64,000 bases of DNA from Tyto alba. Lineage: Eukaryota; Chordata; Aves; Strigiformes; Tytonidae. How positions within the stretch are numbered: the first letter of the stretch is position 1; the number at the start of each line of letters is the position of its first letter. The stretch covers positions 11,819,819 to 11,883,818 of the forward strand of contig NW_024881316.1 of NCBI RefSeq assembly GCF_018691265.1. The letters are read 5' to 3'. Both the position numbers and the translations under genes were made by a program. The notes under the pieces are model-generated. The model searched no databases. It saw nothing but the letters and a program-made list of their open reading frames with translations, and was not told where the DNA came from. This document shows positions 46,917 through 61,900 of this stretch, in pieces.

Positions 46917-49900
46917 GTAAGATGTAAAACTTGCAAAACCACACATACAATATATTATTGGATTCTGCTGTCTTTGGGCTAAAATAGCAACTTTTTGTGG
47001 TTTCCAAAAGTATGGGAACTGCAGTCTTACCAAAATTTATGGATGTTTTCCATTCAGTGCTTTAATATGTCATAGTGTTTTTCAGAGAAGAGTCTTGGGC
47101 CATGCCCCTTGGGCTGAGGGGTGGGAAGGAGAATTATGCAGGTGATCATAGCAACAGCTGGAATAGGCAACAGACGATTTTTATGAGCAGTAGATGATGT
47201 GGACTTTGTGCATTTTTTTTTTTACAGTAGTTGTAGGTAACTAAGTCACTGAAGCCTTAGTATACATCTTCTCATCTAAACAATACGTTGTAACATGGTA
47301 TTTGGGCTCATGGATGCAAAGGTTTTTGTATTGGTTCACTCAGGCATGGTAATAGCTAGCACTTTTTAAGCTTGATTTTTGGATTGTGGTGGTCACTTTC
47401 AGTGCTGCACTTTATTTGTCTTTATAGTCTTCTCAGAATGTACCAAGGTACCATTGTTAGGCAAGCTAAGTCAGGTTTTGATAGATTCTTTTGAACTCAA
47501 CTTCAGGATATTGAAAATAAACCTGGCCTGTGTCACGTGGGTTTCACAGAGATCCAATGAATACATAAATGCAGTAGCTGTCATTCTGAATTTTAACTTT
47601 TTTGACATTTTTTGATTAACAAAATGTTGAATGCACTCAACTATTTAAGAGGACTAAGTGATTTCTTAAGTATAGTAACTTACATTAATCAGTGATTGGT
47701 TTTAGGGGTCACTGAAATGTGTTAAATGTGGTTAAGCAAAGATTGCTGCCCAAATATAATGAGTAATTTTTTTCCTTTTCTCTAGGGCTAGTTGCACATA
47801 GTGATCTAGATGAAAGAGCTATTGAAGCTTTAAAGGAATTTAATGAAGAAGGTGCATTGGCAGTGCTTCAGCAGTTTAAAGACAGTGATCTCTCACATGT
47901 TCAGGTAATGTTAAGCAATTTAGAATATAATTGTTGAGGGATAAACTGCTAGTTGACTGGCAAGAGGTTTGCTTAATTCTCTTCAGTGATCCATGTGTGA
48001 TACGTAAAATGAGCAATGTATTAGTTCAAGGTAAAATTAGATTCTGGTTTGTCATGTTTTCAGAACTGCAGTTTAATATATCTTTTGCAGAACAAAAGTG
48101 CCTTTTTATGTGGAGTCATGAAGACATACAGGCAGAGGGAAAAACAGGGGACCAAGGTGGCAGATTCTAGCAAAGGACCAGATGAGGCAAAAATTAAGGT
48201 ATGTGATTAAAAGATAAAAGTTATGCAGTCTGTGTGTGTTTTTTTCAAAGCTGTTGTGACAGATACCCCGGTTCTTTTGGAACTGTACTTTTCTTAAAAA
48301 GGCTATTTTAGATTATTTGTCGTTCTTGAAAGCTATCACTTGCATTTTTATCTTACACTTTATCCTCTTCAAGAGGAAAGTTAATATACTGTTAATTACT
48401 GTAACTGAATGTATATAAAAGTGAAAAAGGTTTGAAAGTTTGTATTATGTCTAGTTGAGACAGTTATACTATTTCACAGTTAAAAGTTTTGGGGAACTTG
48501 TCAGCATGGATCTTTGAGTTCAGAACGCAGAAACAGCTACTGGTGGTTGCTTTTTGTTTCTTCGTTGTTCTGTTTTTGTTTTTTTCTTTATTTTTTTGTT
48601 TTTCTTCAGGTTTAAAGCAACTCTGCAGTAGGGAGGAGATGCCATATGTGTCTGAAAAAAACCCAGATTGTAATGGATTTAGGATTTAGCCCACTTCTTA
48701 TGACATACTCAGTTTTCATAAACTGTACCCCAAACTATCTTCGTAATAGACACATTATTTCTTGGACCGAGTCTTCTGCTAGCAAGAGACTTCTGTCTCA
48801 AGAATTAGGCATACGGTGATTTACCTTAAAAGTCTGTGATTAGCAAATTTACCAAAGCTTAAGGAAAGGAAAACCATCTAAGCATGATTAGTTGATGTCT
48901 TAAAAAGCGAGAGAATCTTTCATCTTTAACTTTTTATGTGTAAAGTGCAAAATGAATAGGTGATGTATTACAAATAACTATGTAACTTATGAAACTAGAA
49001 AATCTTTATCACAACTTTGAGGCTGGGGTGCCATTAATTATCATTTTAAAAAACTGATGCAGTTTTTGTTACTACCACATAAAACAACAACAACATGAGA
49101 ACTTTGTTAACTAACTTGAAGTAGTATAGCTTTTACTGCTGATGGCTATAGCTTTAAAATAACGTAGCAATTTTCCAGTTGTGAAATTACTAACTCTTGA
49201 TTATAATTAGGCTTGATTAATGTGCTGTTTCTTTGTGTGGAGAGTTGATCTGTCTCTGTACAAAATTATTAGGAAAGAATAATTTCAGAGGAGTTTCTCA
49301 TATATTTGCATACTGAATTTCCTATAACATTTTAAATTGGTAGTGTATGTATAACTATGCAGTGATTCTTGTGAGGATCAGTTGTCTTGGGATGCTGTAT
49401 GTGCCCACAAGGAATTGGGGAGGGGGCGGGGGGCGGGAGGATAGGAGAAAGGCAGTAGTAGTACCACTTCAGTGGCTGGATACCTGAAGCAGTCTGTACA
49501 GTGTTCCAGCAGTGTAAGCACTTAAACATGTGTTCGTTTACTTCACACTTATGAGTAATCTCATTAAGTGAAGGAAACTCCTGTGCATAAATGTTTGCGA
49601 GATTGGACATGCCAAAACAAGAAGTGGCTCAGACTAAGATCTTTCTAATTAAAGGGAAACTTGCTATTCTATTCCTTGGCTTTTTCTTTTTTTTTTATGA
49701 AAATGAAGGAATTGGGGAAAAATGTGTGAATCTCTAGCAGTATTTCTTTAACTGATAGTTCTAATAGTTGCTTGGGAAGTTTCTTGTTGAAGTATTAGCA
49801 GTAGGCTTGTTTGTCTATGGGAGTTTCAAAGCAGTGCAGTTTAAGAGGAATTATAGGCATGTCTCTGTGAATGAAGCGCATCTAAACTAGCTCAATTTGT

Positions 49901-52900
49901 ATATGATTTTAAAATTTTAAGTTTCTTACTTGAAGGCACTCTTGGAGAGAACCGGCTACACTCTTGATGTGACTACTGGACAGAGAAAGTATGGTGGACC
50001 TCCTCCAGAATCTGTATATTCAGGACAACAACCTTCTGTTGGTACAGAGGTAAGGAGGAGGGGATGGTTATGTTGATGTATTCCTATTTCATTTAAAGTA
50101 TGTTTTATAAACAACAGTCTGTCTGTCTGTTGTAGATATTTGTGGGCAAGATTCCAAGAGACTTGTTTGAAGATGAACTTGTTCCATTATTTGAGAAAGC
50201 TGGCCCTATATGGGATCTCCGCTTAATGATGGATCCACTAACTGGTCTAAATAGAGGATATGCTTTTGTCACTTTTTGTACAAAAGAGGCAGCTCAGGAA
50301 GCTGTTAAACTGGTAAGTTTTCTTACTTGGATTTTTTTTTTTTTTTAAGAACACTCTCTGGCTTATAAGCAGTTGTCCCGATCCTAATGCTTAAGGTGGT
50401 ACTGTCATTGTTGGATTACTTCATAAATGTCCATGTAGGTGTTTTTTAATATTTCCACATTGTATATAAATTTTTACTGGCTGTATTAGGGACAGAGGGG
50501 AAAAAAAAAAAGCTGATGGACTGCTGTTTAGTCCAACTAGATGAGCCTTTATAATTAACAAAAGTTGTATTAGCAATAGTGACTTAGCTATCTGTGTCTG
50601 GATGAGTTTTGGAGAGAAGTTGTGTTTGGGTTGCTGTGGTACAAGGGAAGTGTTGGTCAGGTTGTCTTTGATTCCTGATTTGCTTGTGCACCAGCAGAGG
50701 GCCCTGTGCTTGAAAAATGCTTCTAAAGTCACAGAATTTCATAAGATACTTCAGATGGAAAATAATTACTCTTGAGTGTTAGAGTCCTGTTTGCTGCAAC
50801 TGACTGGAAAAAGTCATAAATCCTGCCAGGTTAAACATCATTTCCTCTGTTTTACACAGAAGTGTGAAATAGTTTGATACAGGAGTAGGCTATTCTTAAT
50901 AAGCTTTGCAGGTTTTATGCATGAAGTATCCATCACTAAAAAAGAGGGAAAGAAACACCACCTTTATCTTCCCACTGCTGCTTTGTTTTCCTAGTTAAAT
51001 TGAATTTGATTTTTTTGAGCTAGTTACTGCTACACTTACATTGCCAAGATCACTGTGTGGTATGACACTTGAGTGCTAACCATACTAATTCTGGGGTGTA
51101 CTGGTACTGTATTGATAAAATAGGGTTAAAATCTCTTGTTTTGTCATAAGGTACAACTTATACCATTAAGGTGCACTACTGACATGCTAATAATGTAAGT
51201 CAGTTGATAGAGATAAATCAAGCTGCAGATGGGAATGTGTTTTGGAAAAGTATAGAAATGTCTACAGAAGTGGGAAGTACAAAAATACCCGCTATATGCT
51301 GTTTAGCTTTTTAAATAAGAACAGTTGGTGTTCCTGTGTGCAATCCAAATATATTGAGGATAAGTGTGTATACCTCTTTGTACTTTCATTGTCAACCTAG
51401 CTATTTATATTGTGTGTGAACTCTTTAAGAGTTATGCACATGACTTAGCAAAACAGTGAATCAAATCAAATGTGTTCTGAGGCACCAGTAAATGAACAAA
51501 AAGGAATTTTTCTTCATTTAGCTGGATTTTGCTTAAAGGCAGCATGCTCTGAAAAGTCGCTCAGGTTGTGTTTCCATAAATGTAACATCAGATCCTAGCT
51601 TCAGTCTTCCACTAAATGATAGAAGGAAATGAGGTACTTGGTGTGTCCGTTTATATCTGGTCTTTGATATGCAGGAAAAAAAAAAAGTGTTCTGGTTTTC
51701 AGTTAAATAGCCACTGAGTGTAATAGATGAAAAGTGTTGCGATTGATGGAGCAGTTTTTCAGCCTTCATGCCTCTTTGAGGGCAAGGTTAGTTTTAAATT
51801 GGATCCTGTGGCATTTTTATCAGCTTTTGAATGGTTCCAGCCATACTTGACTGGTTAGTTTGGTGTACTGTAAGTTTCCCAAGTTGTCCAAGAGTGATTT
51901 GCAGGGGTACTAGCAAAATATGTCTAGAGTGATTTGCAAGGGTACTAGCAGAATATGGCTGTAGAGCTCAGTTGAAAATTGTAGGTCTATCACTTTTATT
52001 AGTTTACACGTGCATGGGAGAGCCTGCTGAATGACTTCTTAGAAATGCTGAACCCTTACTCCTGGTCCTAGCCATTGTAATATCCTAGCATTTTACCAGG
52101 AGGTGTTCTTTTTGATACTGCCTGTAATCTGCTGATATGTATACAACTTATTTCCCAGCTCTCTGGACTCCCTGGGATAGGGGTGGTTCTGTTATTTCCC
52201 GTCATCTTCCTAGAGGCTTTTTTGTTTTCCATTCAAGACTCTGGAAAAATGAGAATAAACAAATCACTGCATTGCATGTAGGCTTCTGAGTAATAAGAGA
52301 GCTAAGAGGTTTTGTCAATACCCAAACTCTAGCAGAGAATAAACTGACCTGTCTTCAGGCTCTTGCAGTTGCTGTAACATACTTTGCATACAATTCGTAT
52401 TTGCATGGCTGTTGTGTCTTCTACAGTTGCTATAAAAACTTAATGTAAAATTGAACTAAAATTTTTGGATAAACTTAATGTTGACTTACCCTGTTCATTA
52501 ACCAGAAGAAGTCTTGCAATTTAAAAGGCTGAAGCCTTGATTTTGTTACTGCATATGCGTTTTTAAGCCACTTAAAAGGGGAGAGTTCCCTAAATTGTGT
52601 TTAAAATATTTTTGTAGCTGTTCTTGGGACAAAAATGGAGTGATCCTATGGCCTGATACTGAGAGGGCTTTCAGATATGAACAGCAGTAGTTAGTTTTAT
52701 GTCCAGTATTTAATCCAGTGTGGGTGACCTTCACTGGTTAAGCAGAACTGGCATCTTGAATGTCTACACAATCGCTGACTATCAGAAGTCTGATTTTTAT
52801 TTTTTTTTAAACCCCAGGCATTTTTTTCCCTAACATGTTTGTGTTTACCTGGCATCTTATACCATTTGAGTTAAGAATTATAACTCCAGTTGTGTTCTTC

Positions 52901-55900
52901 TGCATGCGTGTTCAGTTCTCCTTCCTATTTCATATGAAGATGTTATATTTCAGTTTTTTCAAAGATTTCTGAGTGGTTAAGGTTACAGTAGACATATACA
53001 GGATAAATACTTGTGAGGTGAAGCTTGTATGAGAGCATGCTGAAAACTGTCGTAGGATACAGGGTATTTTTGATTAGATCAAGTGTAAGCTTGATCAAAG
53101 TGCGGGTACAGGTGAGTTTTGCAAATATGTCCCTTAAGCAGTTTGCCAGCTATGCAGAGCAGTACAACTTGCTATTTGCTGCTGTAAATAAACTTTCACC
53201 AGCAATTTTAGTTTAAGTGGATAAAACGACAGGACAGACCTTATGCATACTTTGACCTGTTTGAGTGGGTTCTTACAGAATTTAGAAAAAAAAAAAAAAA
53301 AACCCAAAACAAAACAACAACAACAAAAAAAAAAAACAACCAAACAAAAAAACCCCAACAACAAATCTATCTATTATGTCTAGAGGATAGTAATATCTCT
53401 GTTACTAACTTTGGGCATTGATTCAGTGGTGACAGGAGGGGGAAGCAGTATGCTGACATAGCTAATTTGGAAGACTGGCTGTTCTGGCACTTTACCCAGA
53501 TCATGATTTGGGCCTGTTCATGTCTAATCTAAGTTTACAGATGGTATGCAAACTATTTACCTAAAACCCATGAACTTTATATTCAAGAGCACCTAAATCA
53601 AGACTGGTTTCTCTTGTGTTAAGAGAAGTCATACAATGAAAAGTAATTGTTAATGTATTGTAGTGTGAAAAGCTACTATAAACTAGTGTCAATGTGAAAT
53701 TGCAGTATGGTATAATGCTTTAATTTTTTCTTGTTATGAAATATTACTTGGTTGCCATGAGTTATAGGAGAGGCTCTTTTCAGATTAAATGTATAGCCAA
53801 ACTGTGATCTTAGACTTTAACAGGGACAGTTGGTTAGTATCTTCCATTATGCAAATAGAACAGAATATTTTGGTTGGAAGGGACCTGCAGTGATAACATA
53901 GTCCAACCGCCTGACTACTTCATGGCTGACCAAAAGTTAAAGTAGTATTATTAAGGGCGTTAACCACCTCCCTAAGAAGCCTTCTCCAGGGTTTGACCAC
54001 CCTCTCAGTAAAAAAATGCTTCCTAATAGACACTATTAATGAAGGAATCAGTTTGTGTCTTGTTTTCAGACTAATAAACCATCAGTTTCTTTAAAGGATT
54101 TTTTTGAGCTGTTGTAGTCTGTCTCTTCATTAACGTGCATAAATCTGTTTATTAGTGAACATAATAGCATATATATAGTCTTCTTATGCAACTGTTTCCT
54201 ACTTTAAAATCAACTATTACTCTGCCACGTGGTGCAACAGATATGGAGATAGAAGTCTTTTACTGTATCCTACTGTGTTTTGAGACATAATTAGTTGGGA
54301 AGATGCCACTCCAGTTCCTTTTCACATATACAGTTCTCCTTTTAGCTCACTTTGTGCAGTTGTCTAGCTTTGAAAATTTTCGGTGATGTATTGTTTGTTT
54401 GCACAAGGTAAATATAAATAAACATCTTCATGCTGATTTTAGTGCACAAAGCAAGGAGTGTGGGAGAACTTGCTTATGCAGGATGGTTTACTACTAAACA
54501 CAAAATAACTCGTAGAATAAATAGCTAGATGAAATTTTAAAAAGCTATCCTGATACTTGTCAATAAGATGTTGACCACAAAATACATTTTCCTAGCTAAA
54601 AAACTGTCTGTTGCAGGGCTTCCAGTTGGAAAGGGGTTGATGTACCACCAGTTGACCTCTCTTCTGCTTATTTGGATGGTGCATATCTGTGTCTGCATCT
54701 CAATGAAAGGCATTTTTTGTCAACAGATGTCTACAGTAATACTTTTTTTTTTTCCTTAAACTGCTGACTTGTTCAGGGTGTCTTCTAAACAATCTGTTAT
54801 GGGAAAAGCATTTGAACAGAAGTTTCAGGATTTCAAGTCAGTAGAGGGTTTTTCTTCCTGTTTACTATCTTTACATGTGTAATCTATGTGCTTTGGAAAG
54901 TATTTGCCAATTGCTCTTAAACATTTTATGGAGAAGACCTGAACATGGCTCGCTCTGTTTTGTTAACTGTGAAACTTTAGAAGGGAGCCTGACTTTAATT
55001 GTAACTCCTGTGTTGTATTATACACAAATCAAGAATTCATAGATGCAATCTATAGAGGAACTTGCATTTTTTTTTTTTTTTTTTTTTTTTGCACTGTAGT
55101 GAAGGGAGAAGCCTTGACCTTGATGACTTGGACATAAGATTTACCTTTCATGGTTCCACATGAAAAAGTCTCTCAAGAAGCATGTATTAAGAAAGCAGCT
55201 TGAACAGGAAGGGAAGAGTAATTGTTGGCTGAAGTTGTGAAGCTATCTTAGAAAACATGAGTATACTTTAGAACAGTTGAATACGCATTGTAAGAATGTG
55301 TTACGCTCCAAATAATTTGATATATTACTCAGTGCTGTATTTGCAAAAGTGAAATACTTGGTATGCTGCTGTTGGAGGGGAGTGAGAATTATCTGTAATT
55401 GATGATTGTCCAATTATTTTTCTTTCAGTACAACAACCATGAAATTCGTTCTGGAAAACACATTGGTGTATGCATCTCTGTTGCCAATAATAGGCTTTTT
55501 GTTGGTTCTATTCCTAAGAGTAAAACCAAGGAGCAAATTGTTGAAGAATTTAGCAAAGTAACAGGTAAGTCAATAACTATGTTTGTAGAGCTGGAAAGAT
55601 GTCAGACATGATCGGTGATGAGCTCTCTTCACCATCTTTTGGCCTATGGTTATATCATGAATCCAAACAAAGACCACTTAGTGTTTGTCCAGACTTTTAG
55701 GTGGTTGTTGGAGTGTTGTTTTGTTTTGTTTTGTTTTTTAACTGTGTTAAGGTGGCTGTGTTGAGAGCTGGAATATTTGTAATTAGAGTAGGTATGTGGT
55801 TCAAAGTTTTACCTAGAGAATAAGTGTGTAATAAATATAGAAAGCCATTCAAATAAATAGATGGTTTAATTAATTTCAATACTAATGGGTGTTTTAAAAC

Positions 55901-58900
55901 TTTTCAAGGCAAAACTGAAGCAGGTTGCAGAATGTAACTAGTTCAGTGCTTCAGAATTCTTAGTGATTTAATAAGGATCTTTTTTTGATAATGGCATATA
56001 AACTGGCAAAGGTAATGTGATGGCTTTCTCTGTTACTGAATGGTATACTTCAGCTTCCTTGTAGCAGCACTGGAACTTCTTAGATGTCTTCAAATCATGC
56101 AAGTTTGATCTCTTGTTTAGACATCTGTGGAAAAAACCCATGCTGATAAGTGGTGTGACATAGGGGTTTGAGAGAACTGACAAAGCACAACTTTTGGCTG
56201 CCCTTATCTCTTCTCCATTCAGTTAGAGGAAAGGTACTCTTCATAGCTAAGCTTCCTTCACTTGATAGAAATGGAACCTAAGTCGGGATAGTCTAATGAT
56301 GATTTATTATGTACATGGTCTCAAAAGTCTAGTGTGTTCATGCTTTTTTGAAACCACTTGTCAGATGCATACTTGCCAGAAAGATAATCCCTACTTTATT
56401 ATACAAATTTATGGATTGAAGCCATAACAAATAAATATTTTGCTTAATTTCAGAGGGTCTTACAGATGTCATATTGTATCATCAGCCTGATGACAAGAAA
56501 AAGAACCGGGGTTTCTGTTTCCTTGAATATGAAGATCACAAAACTGCTGCTCAGGCCAGACGTAGGTTAATGAGTGGCAAAGTGAAGGTCTGGGGAAATG
56601 TTGTTACAGTTGAATGGGCTGACCCTATAGAAGACCCAGATCCTGAAGTCATGGCAAAGGTAATAAAGCTATAATGGAACCATACTATGTTTAAAGTGCC
56701 TTGTTGCAAAGTAAGTACTTCCTGACACTAGCCTAAATTTAAATAGCATTTTTCAGCTTTCTTGACAGAGGTGTTGTAGGTGAGTTGATAAAAATATGAG
56801 TGCATGCTAAAATCGGTGTAAAAGCTCTGTTGATGTTATTTTGTGCTCCCAAGACTGAATGTTAAATATAATTCTTGCCAAAATGATACATAGGCCTGAT
56901 ATATTTAATTTTTCATCTGGAAGTGGTGGTGGTGACTCCAAAATTTAGAATGGTTTTGTAACTTAATATTTGGAGGGAAGGAAATGTAGATGCATTCACA
57001 GAAGAAGCCTTAATTCTTTTTAACCCTGGGACTTTGTATGTCACTTCAGAATTGGAACAAGTCAGTAAGATGCACAAAAGATTTTCAAAGTTGCCTTTAG
57101 CAGTTACTTCTGAGAAATTGCTTTGTATTTGGAACTTTGTATCATTATTTTTAATTTGGGGGGGGAGTTAGATCCTTAAAATGCTAAGGCTAGTAATATT
57201 TTCAGTTTTGAATATTTCAGTGAAACTGAAGTCTGGACTGTTAACATTTTGAAGTATGTTGGAGCAGTTGTTATATATGTGTGTGTGATATTTTGCCAGA
57301 AACGCATTACGTGATTTTTTTTTTTTTTTCATCAAATAATGGCCAACCCTGTCTTTTTCAGTTATGTTGTGTAGCTGAGTTGTTTAATGGAAACTTCTAG
57401 CTAGTCCATATCCTTATCTCTTTCTCTTTGCTTGCTTTTTGTCCGTGCTTTTACTCTCATCTGAGACACGTCACTTGCTGGAGTCCTACTTTGATGGACC
57501 TAGTAAGATAGCTTGGCTGGGATCTCCTCTTTGGTGAGCCATAAGGGAAAAGGGTTGGGGTGGGGGCTCATTTTAGGGAAAAATCTGCTTTTGTAATACA
57601 GGTATTACAGAAGCTTTTGGACTACCCTGTCTGCAGACTTTTTTTTTTTTTTTTTTTTTCCCCCAGCATTATAGATTAGCAGTGGCAGGGAAGAGTCTTG
57701 CAGGTAAAATTTGTTGAAGGTGGCACTTCCAAAATATGACAGACTATCTATCTGTTCAGCTTCTTGGCTCAAAAGAGAAGAGACCTAATCCAGCAAATTT
57801 AAAATAAATGAGCAGGAACTTATGCTGACATGACTGAGTAGATGAGCAGGAGGTGATAGGGGACAGAGTCAGGTATCTCCTAAATAAGTTTACAGATGTG
57901 GAGAGTGAAGGGTTAAAGAAATTTGAACCTTGATAGTGGATTGCCCCATTTAATAGAGTTTTTTGAATGTGTTAATGCCTTGTATTCTTTTGTATTTGAA
58001 ATGGGACATGGAAAGGGAAGAAACGTAAATATGGAAAAAATGCAGAAAATAGGCAGAAAATCAGCTTGTAACTTGCAGTGCCACATGCTGAGGGTAGGGG
58101 ATGGAGCTTGGTTTGAAGAGGTATGGAAAAGTGAGGCTGTGGATGAGAATACTGAAAAGTTAGAGAAGGGCTAGCTTGTGTCTGAAGGCAGAAGTTGGGA
58201 CAAGCGTTTATGTCTGACCTTTCTCACTGGCTTAGTTTATTCTTGCAACAAGGAAAGTCTACTCAGTCTTTCTTGCCCATTGAAATATGACTATATTTGG
58301 AGAAACTGACCATGTCTGGCACTTCTGGAAGTGTTAGGTGTACTTTCTGTTTTGTTTTGTTTTTTTTTTTATTGCTGCCTTTCTCCTAAGGGAAAGAGCA
58401 GCTGAGCTGCTGCTGTAGTCAATCTCCCAGATGTGAACTGTAGGTTTCTGTCATTGCTTCTGAGTACTGTCAGTTGGGAACAAAGGGAGAGCTATTGACC
58501 CTTGTCATCTTACACATTCCTGTAGTAGAAGACTCTGGAGGAAACACTGTGAGTAGGAGTAGGTTGCTTTTATCAGAATAATCATCTGATTGGTGGTTTT
58601 CTTGTCAAGACTTCTAGAAAAGCAAGTCCATAAGAGCAAACTATGAGGAAGACAAATTCACCTTTGTAGCAAGAAGGTGAACAGCATTGTTCTAAATACC
58701 TCTCAGAAGCAGCATGTTGTTTCGTCAATATATGGACACCTACCAATTTAAATTTCTGAAATGTTTGCTTGAGCTTTTTTCCTTTCTTCTTCAGACTTTT
58801 GCTTAAATATTGTGGAGAGTACTGTATGGATGCGTACTTAAAATTTAAATGGGTTGCTACCTTAAAGTACCTTAAGTGGGATGAGTTAGAAAGCTAGACA

Positions 58901-61900
58901 TATGTTCTACAGGAGATTAGTGCTTGAGCTGACAGATCAGGGTATAATTGGTTAAGTAATTGATTCCTGCTCGGAAGTGAACTTTTTTCCAACTTCCAGT
59001 AGCTAGCTGTGTTGATAGCTTAATTTCTCCTAAGTGTTATTTTGATGCCTCTTACACCTGTAGCGCAGATAAATTTCTAAAGGTTTTACTTGGTTTCTGT
59101 AGCTTGGCTGAAGCTACAGAGGACATTCTGGAGTGGCAGGTTAAGCAGCTAAGCAAAGTCTTATGCTTGTGGCTACCTAGTAGATTACAGGAGAGGAGAC
59201 TGGTCTAATAACCCTTGGAGAATGCGGTAACAATGTCTGAAGTGTTTGTGTTGTAGGTAAGAGGAAGGAAAGGGAGCAGATCCCAGAAGTTTTGGGGTTA
59301 GTGTAATCTTAAGCAGTTTTAAAAATGAGTTCTGCCTTTATGACCAAATGCTGCTGCTGGGTATATTGCTAGTTAGGTGTATATTTATAGGTCCTTGGTG
59401 TTATAATCTGTGAGCCTTCATGAAGAGGACTTGCTTTTTGGTTGTTTATTTTCCTTCCCTTTTAGATAGCTTAAATGAAGTAAAAGTGGGTTCACGTTTT
59501 CTCAACCTATGCATTAACTACCCTCTTAGCTTTGACTATTCTTTGACTGGTTCAGCTATGCTTTTAACCTGTAAAATGACCAAAGGTGTTTAAAAAATGT
59601 CAGCTGTTAGAGATAAATGGATTTGTCTACATTGGAAAAAATTTAAATTAGTTGCTTTTTATTTCTTTAAAAAAATGTTGTTATTGCATCTTGTAATAAA
59701 AAAGTGATGATTTTTGAGGTTTTTAATCGTCTGACACTGACAGTCATTGTGGATTTATTGGTGAATGCTACTTACAGTTCCTCATGTGATTCTAGTCTTC
59801 ATCCTTTTCTAAAGTACAGAAATCAGAAACATTTGTTTGGAAGTTACCGGTTTTTAAAACTGATGATTACCTCACAAAACATCCTGTAATTCATTTTCAT
59901 GAAATGAGGGTAAGGTAGTAATTAGGACAGTTTACTAAAAATGGTTATTACATACCGAGTATAAGAAATAAAGGTTGCTCTTGCCATCAAGGCATGTAGG
60001 AGAAGTTTAACACAGGATAGGAAGCTGATTTCTTTGTGGAGTTGGCTATGGCACTTATATCCTGAGAATCACCAAGAGTGCAGTTGCTGAAGACTAGAGG
60101 TGATAGACCGTGTCAGATTTATGATCTGTAGTATTCCTTCTTCCAAACTCTGCATCCCATTCCAGTTCAGTTAGAGGGTGAGACAAAGATTTATAGAAGT
60201 CTCTCCTGATTATTTGTAACTTAATTACACAGTAGTTTTTATAAAAAGGGTGTCTGGGTTTATTGTGTTCCTGTATGTGGTGTGAGTAGAGGTTATAGTC
60301 CTGCTTCAAAAATTGAAGTATGCTTTCATTGGTCCCTTCACACCCTTTGTTATTTGTGTTGACCTTCAGGATTAGGAGCAGGAAGTCATTGCTGCCATGT
60401 ACAATGTTCACTTTTTGTCATCAGCTAATTTGAAACCACCAGTAGCAGAGGGGATATGAACAGAAGTTGCAGGTCTTTGCAGCTGATGTGCAGCTGCATT
60501 GTAGGAAGGTAAGACTGTGGGCATTCTTTGGCAGTAGGAGGTGACTAGACTGTTAGAGCATGGTGGCAGCATATGGAAGAGACTCTTTCCAAGTCAGAGA
60601 GGCTTGACAATTGTGAGAACTCATGGATGACATCATGTAAACATGCTAATGTACTGTACACAAGGATGAGTCTTTGCATACTAACGGGTCACTAATAAGT
60701 GTGATTCCTGGTGCCCAGTGTATGTTGTCTGTGGTACTAAATAAGAGTGTAGTTGAAGCCTTTGCCAGACTGCTCTGTATTTTCTTTTATCGTAAGGAGT
60801 TGATGGTTGATGAAACTTTATATTGATGATTTGGTCACTGTCAGTCAGTTAACAGGTCATGTATCAACAGTTGAAAGGTAACCAACCCCTCTGATCTTGT
60901 AAGTAGCATAGCACTCTGCAGCTTAAGAGCCATACTGCATGCTTTAGAGAGCTGGCTGAGGGAATAGACTTACTTGGAGGTGGCTGCTCCTCAAGGGAAG
61001 GACACAGTTTGACTTGTGAGAAAGTCCAAGGGTGACCTGGCAGTGTCAGACTCAGTATCCCCTTCCATCTGTGTTCCCTCTTCTAGATGTGGCTGCGAGT
61101 CACGGAGTGCTCCTCAGGCAAGCACAGTCCTGATGCTGGGTATTTATTTGGTGTAGCTATAGCATGGGAGCCATAAGTTAAGCAGCTTGAGAGCTGCAGC
61201 CCTGTCACCTCTGACCTAGATATTATAGTGATGACTGTTCTGCAAATACCTGAGCAAAAACCTGTCTAAACAATGAAATGTTTTGATAAGTTAATTATTT
61301 TGTGTGTAGCCAAGCCTGGTTGCCTTTTTTCAAGTTTGAAAGTGTTCTGAGTTGAAAATTACTGCTGCTAGGATTCTTTTAAACATTAACACAAATTGGA
61401 TTAACTTTCAGGATACTCACACATAATCATGTTTGAAAAGAGATTTAATGTTTCTATTGGTCAGGGAATTTTGGAGCTAACTCATGCTGTATGAATATAT
61501 AAAATATATGTATTCATGTATATCCGTATAAAATGCTGCATATAAAAATATAATGATGTTTTCAGTGCTGCCAACAGCAGTGACTTGTAAAGCTTCATTT
61601 TGTGTTTTGGAAGGTCATATTTCTAAGTATTTTTTATTTTATTTTTTAGGTAAAAGTTTTGTTTGTACGCAATCTTGCCAATACTGTAACAGAGGAGATA
61701 CTAGAAAAGGCCTTCAGTCAATTTGGAAAGCTAGAGCGAGTGAAGAAGCTAAAAGACTATGCTTTCATTCATTTTGATGAACGGGATGGCGCTGTAAAGG
61801 TAAGTGAAGAGGATTGTAACTCTGTGTGTGTAACCAGTGAACATAACATTTAGAAGCTGTATACTCCTTTTAACTTGGGAAAAAGCTCTGGAGAAATGGT

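Larger units (their letters stand above)
50313..55428. other. SYNCRIP: SYNCRIP intron 6
   Basis: 5.1 kb. It holds a 35-bp tandem duplication (51891-51957), an A/C-rich simple tract (53287-53360), an antisense CR1 fragment (53862-54075) and a poly-T run (about 55068-55090). No RNA gene recognised. Confidence 0.7.
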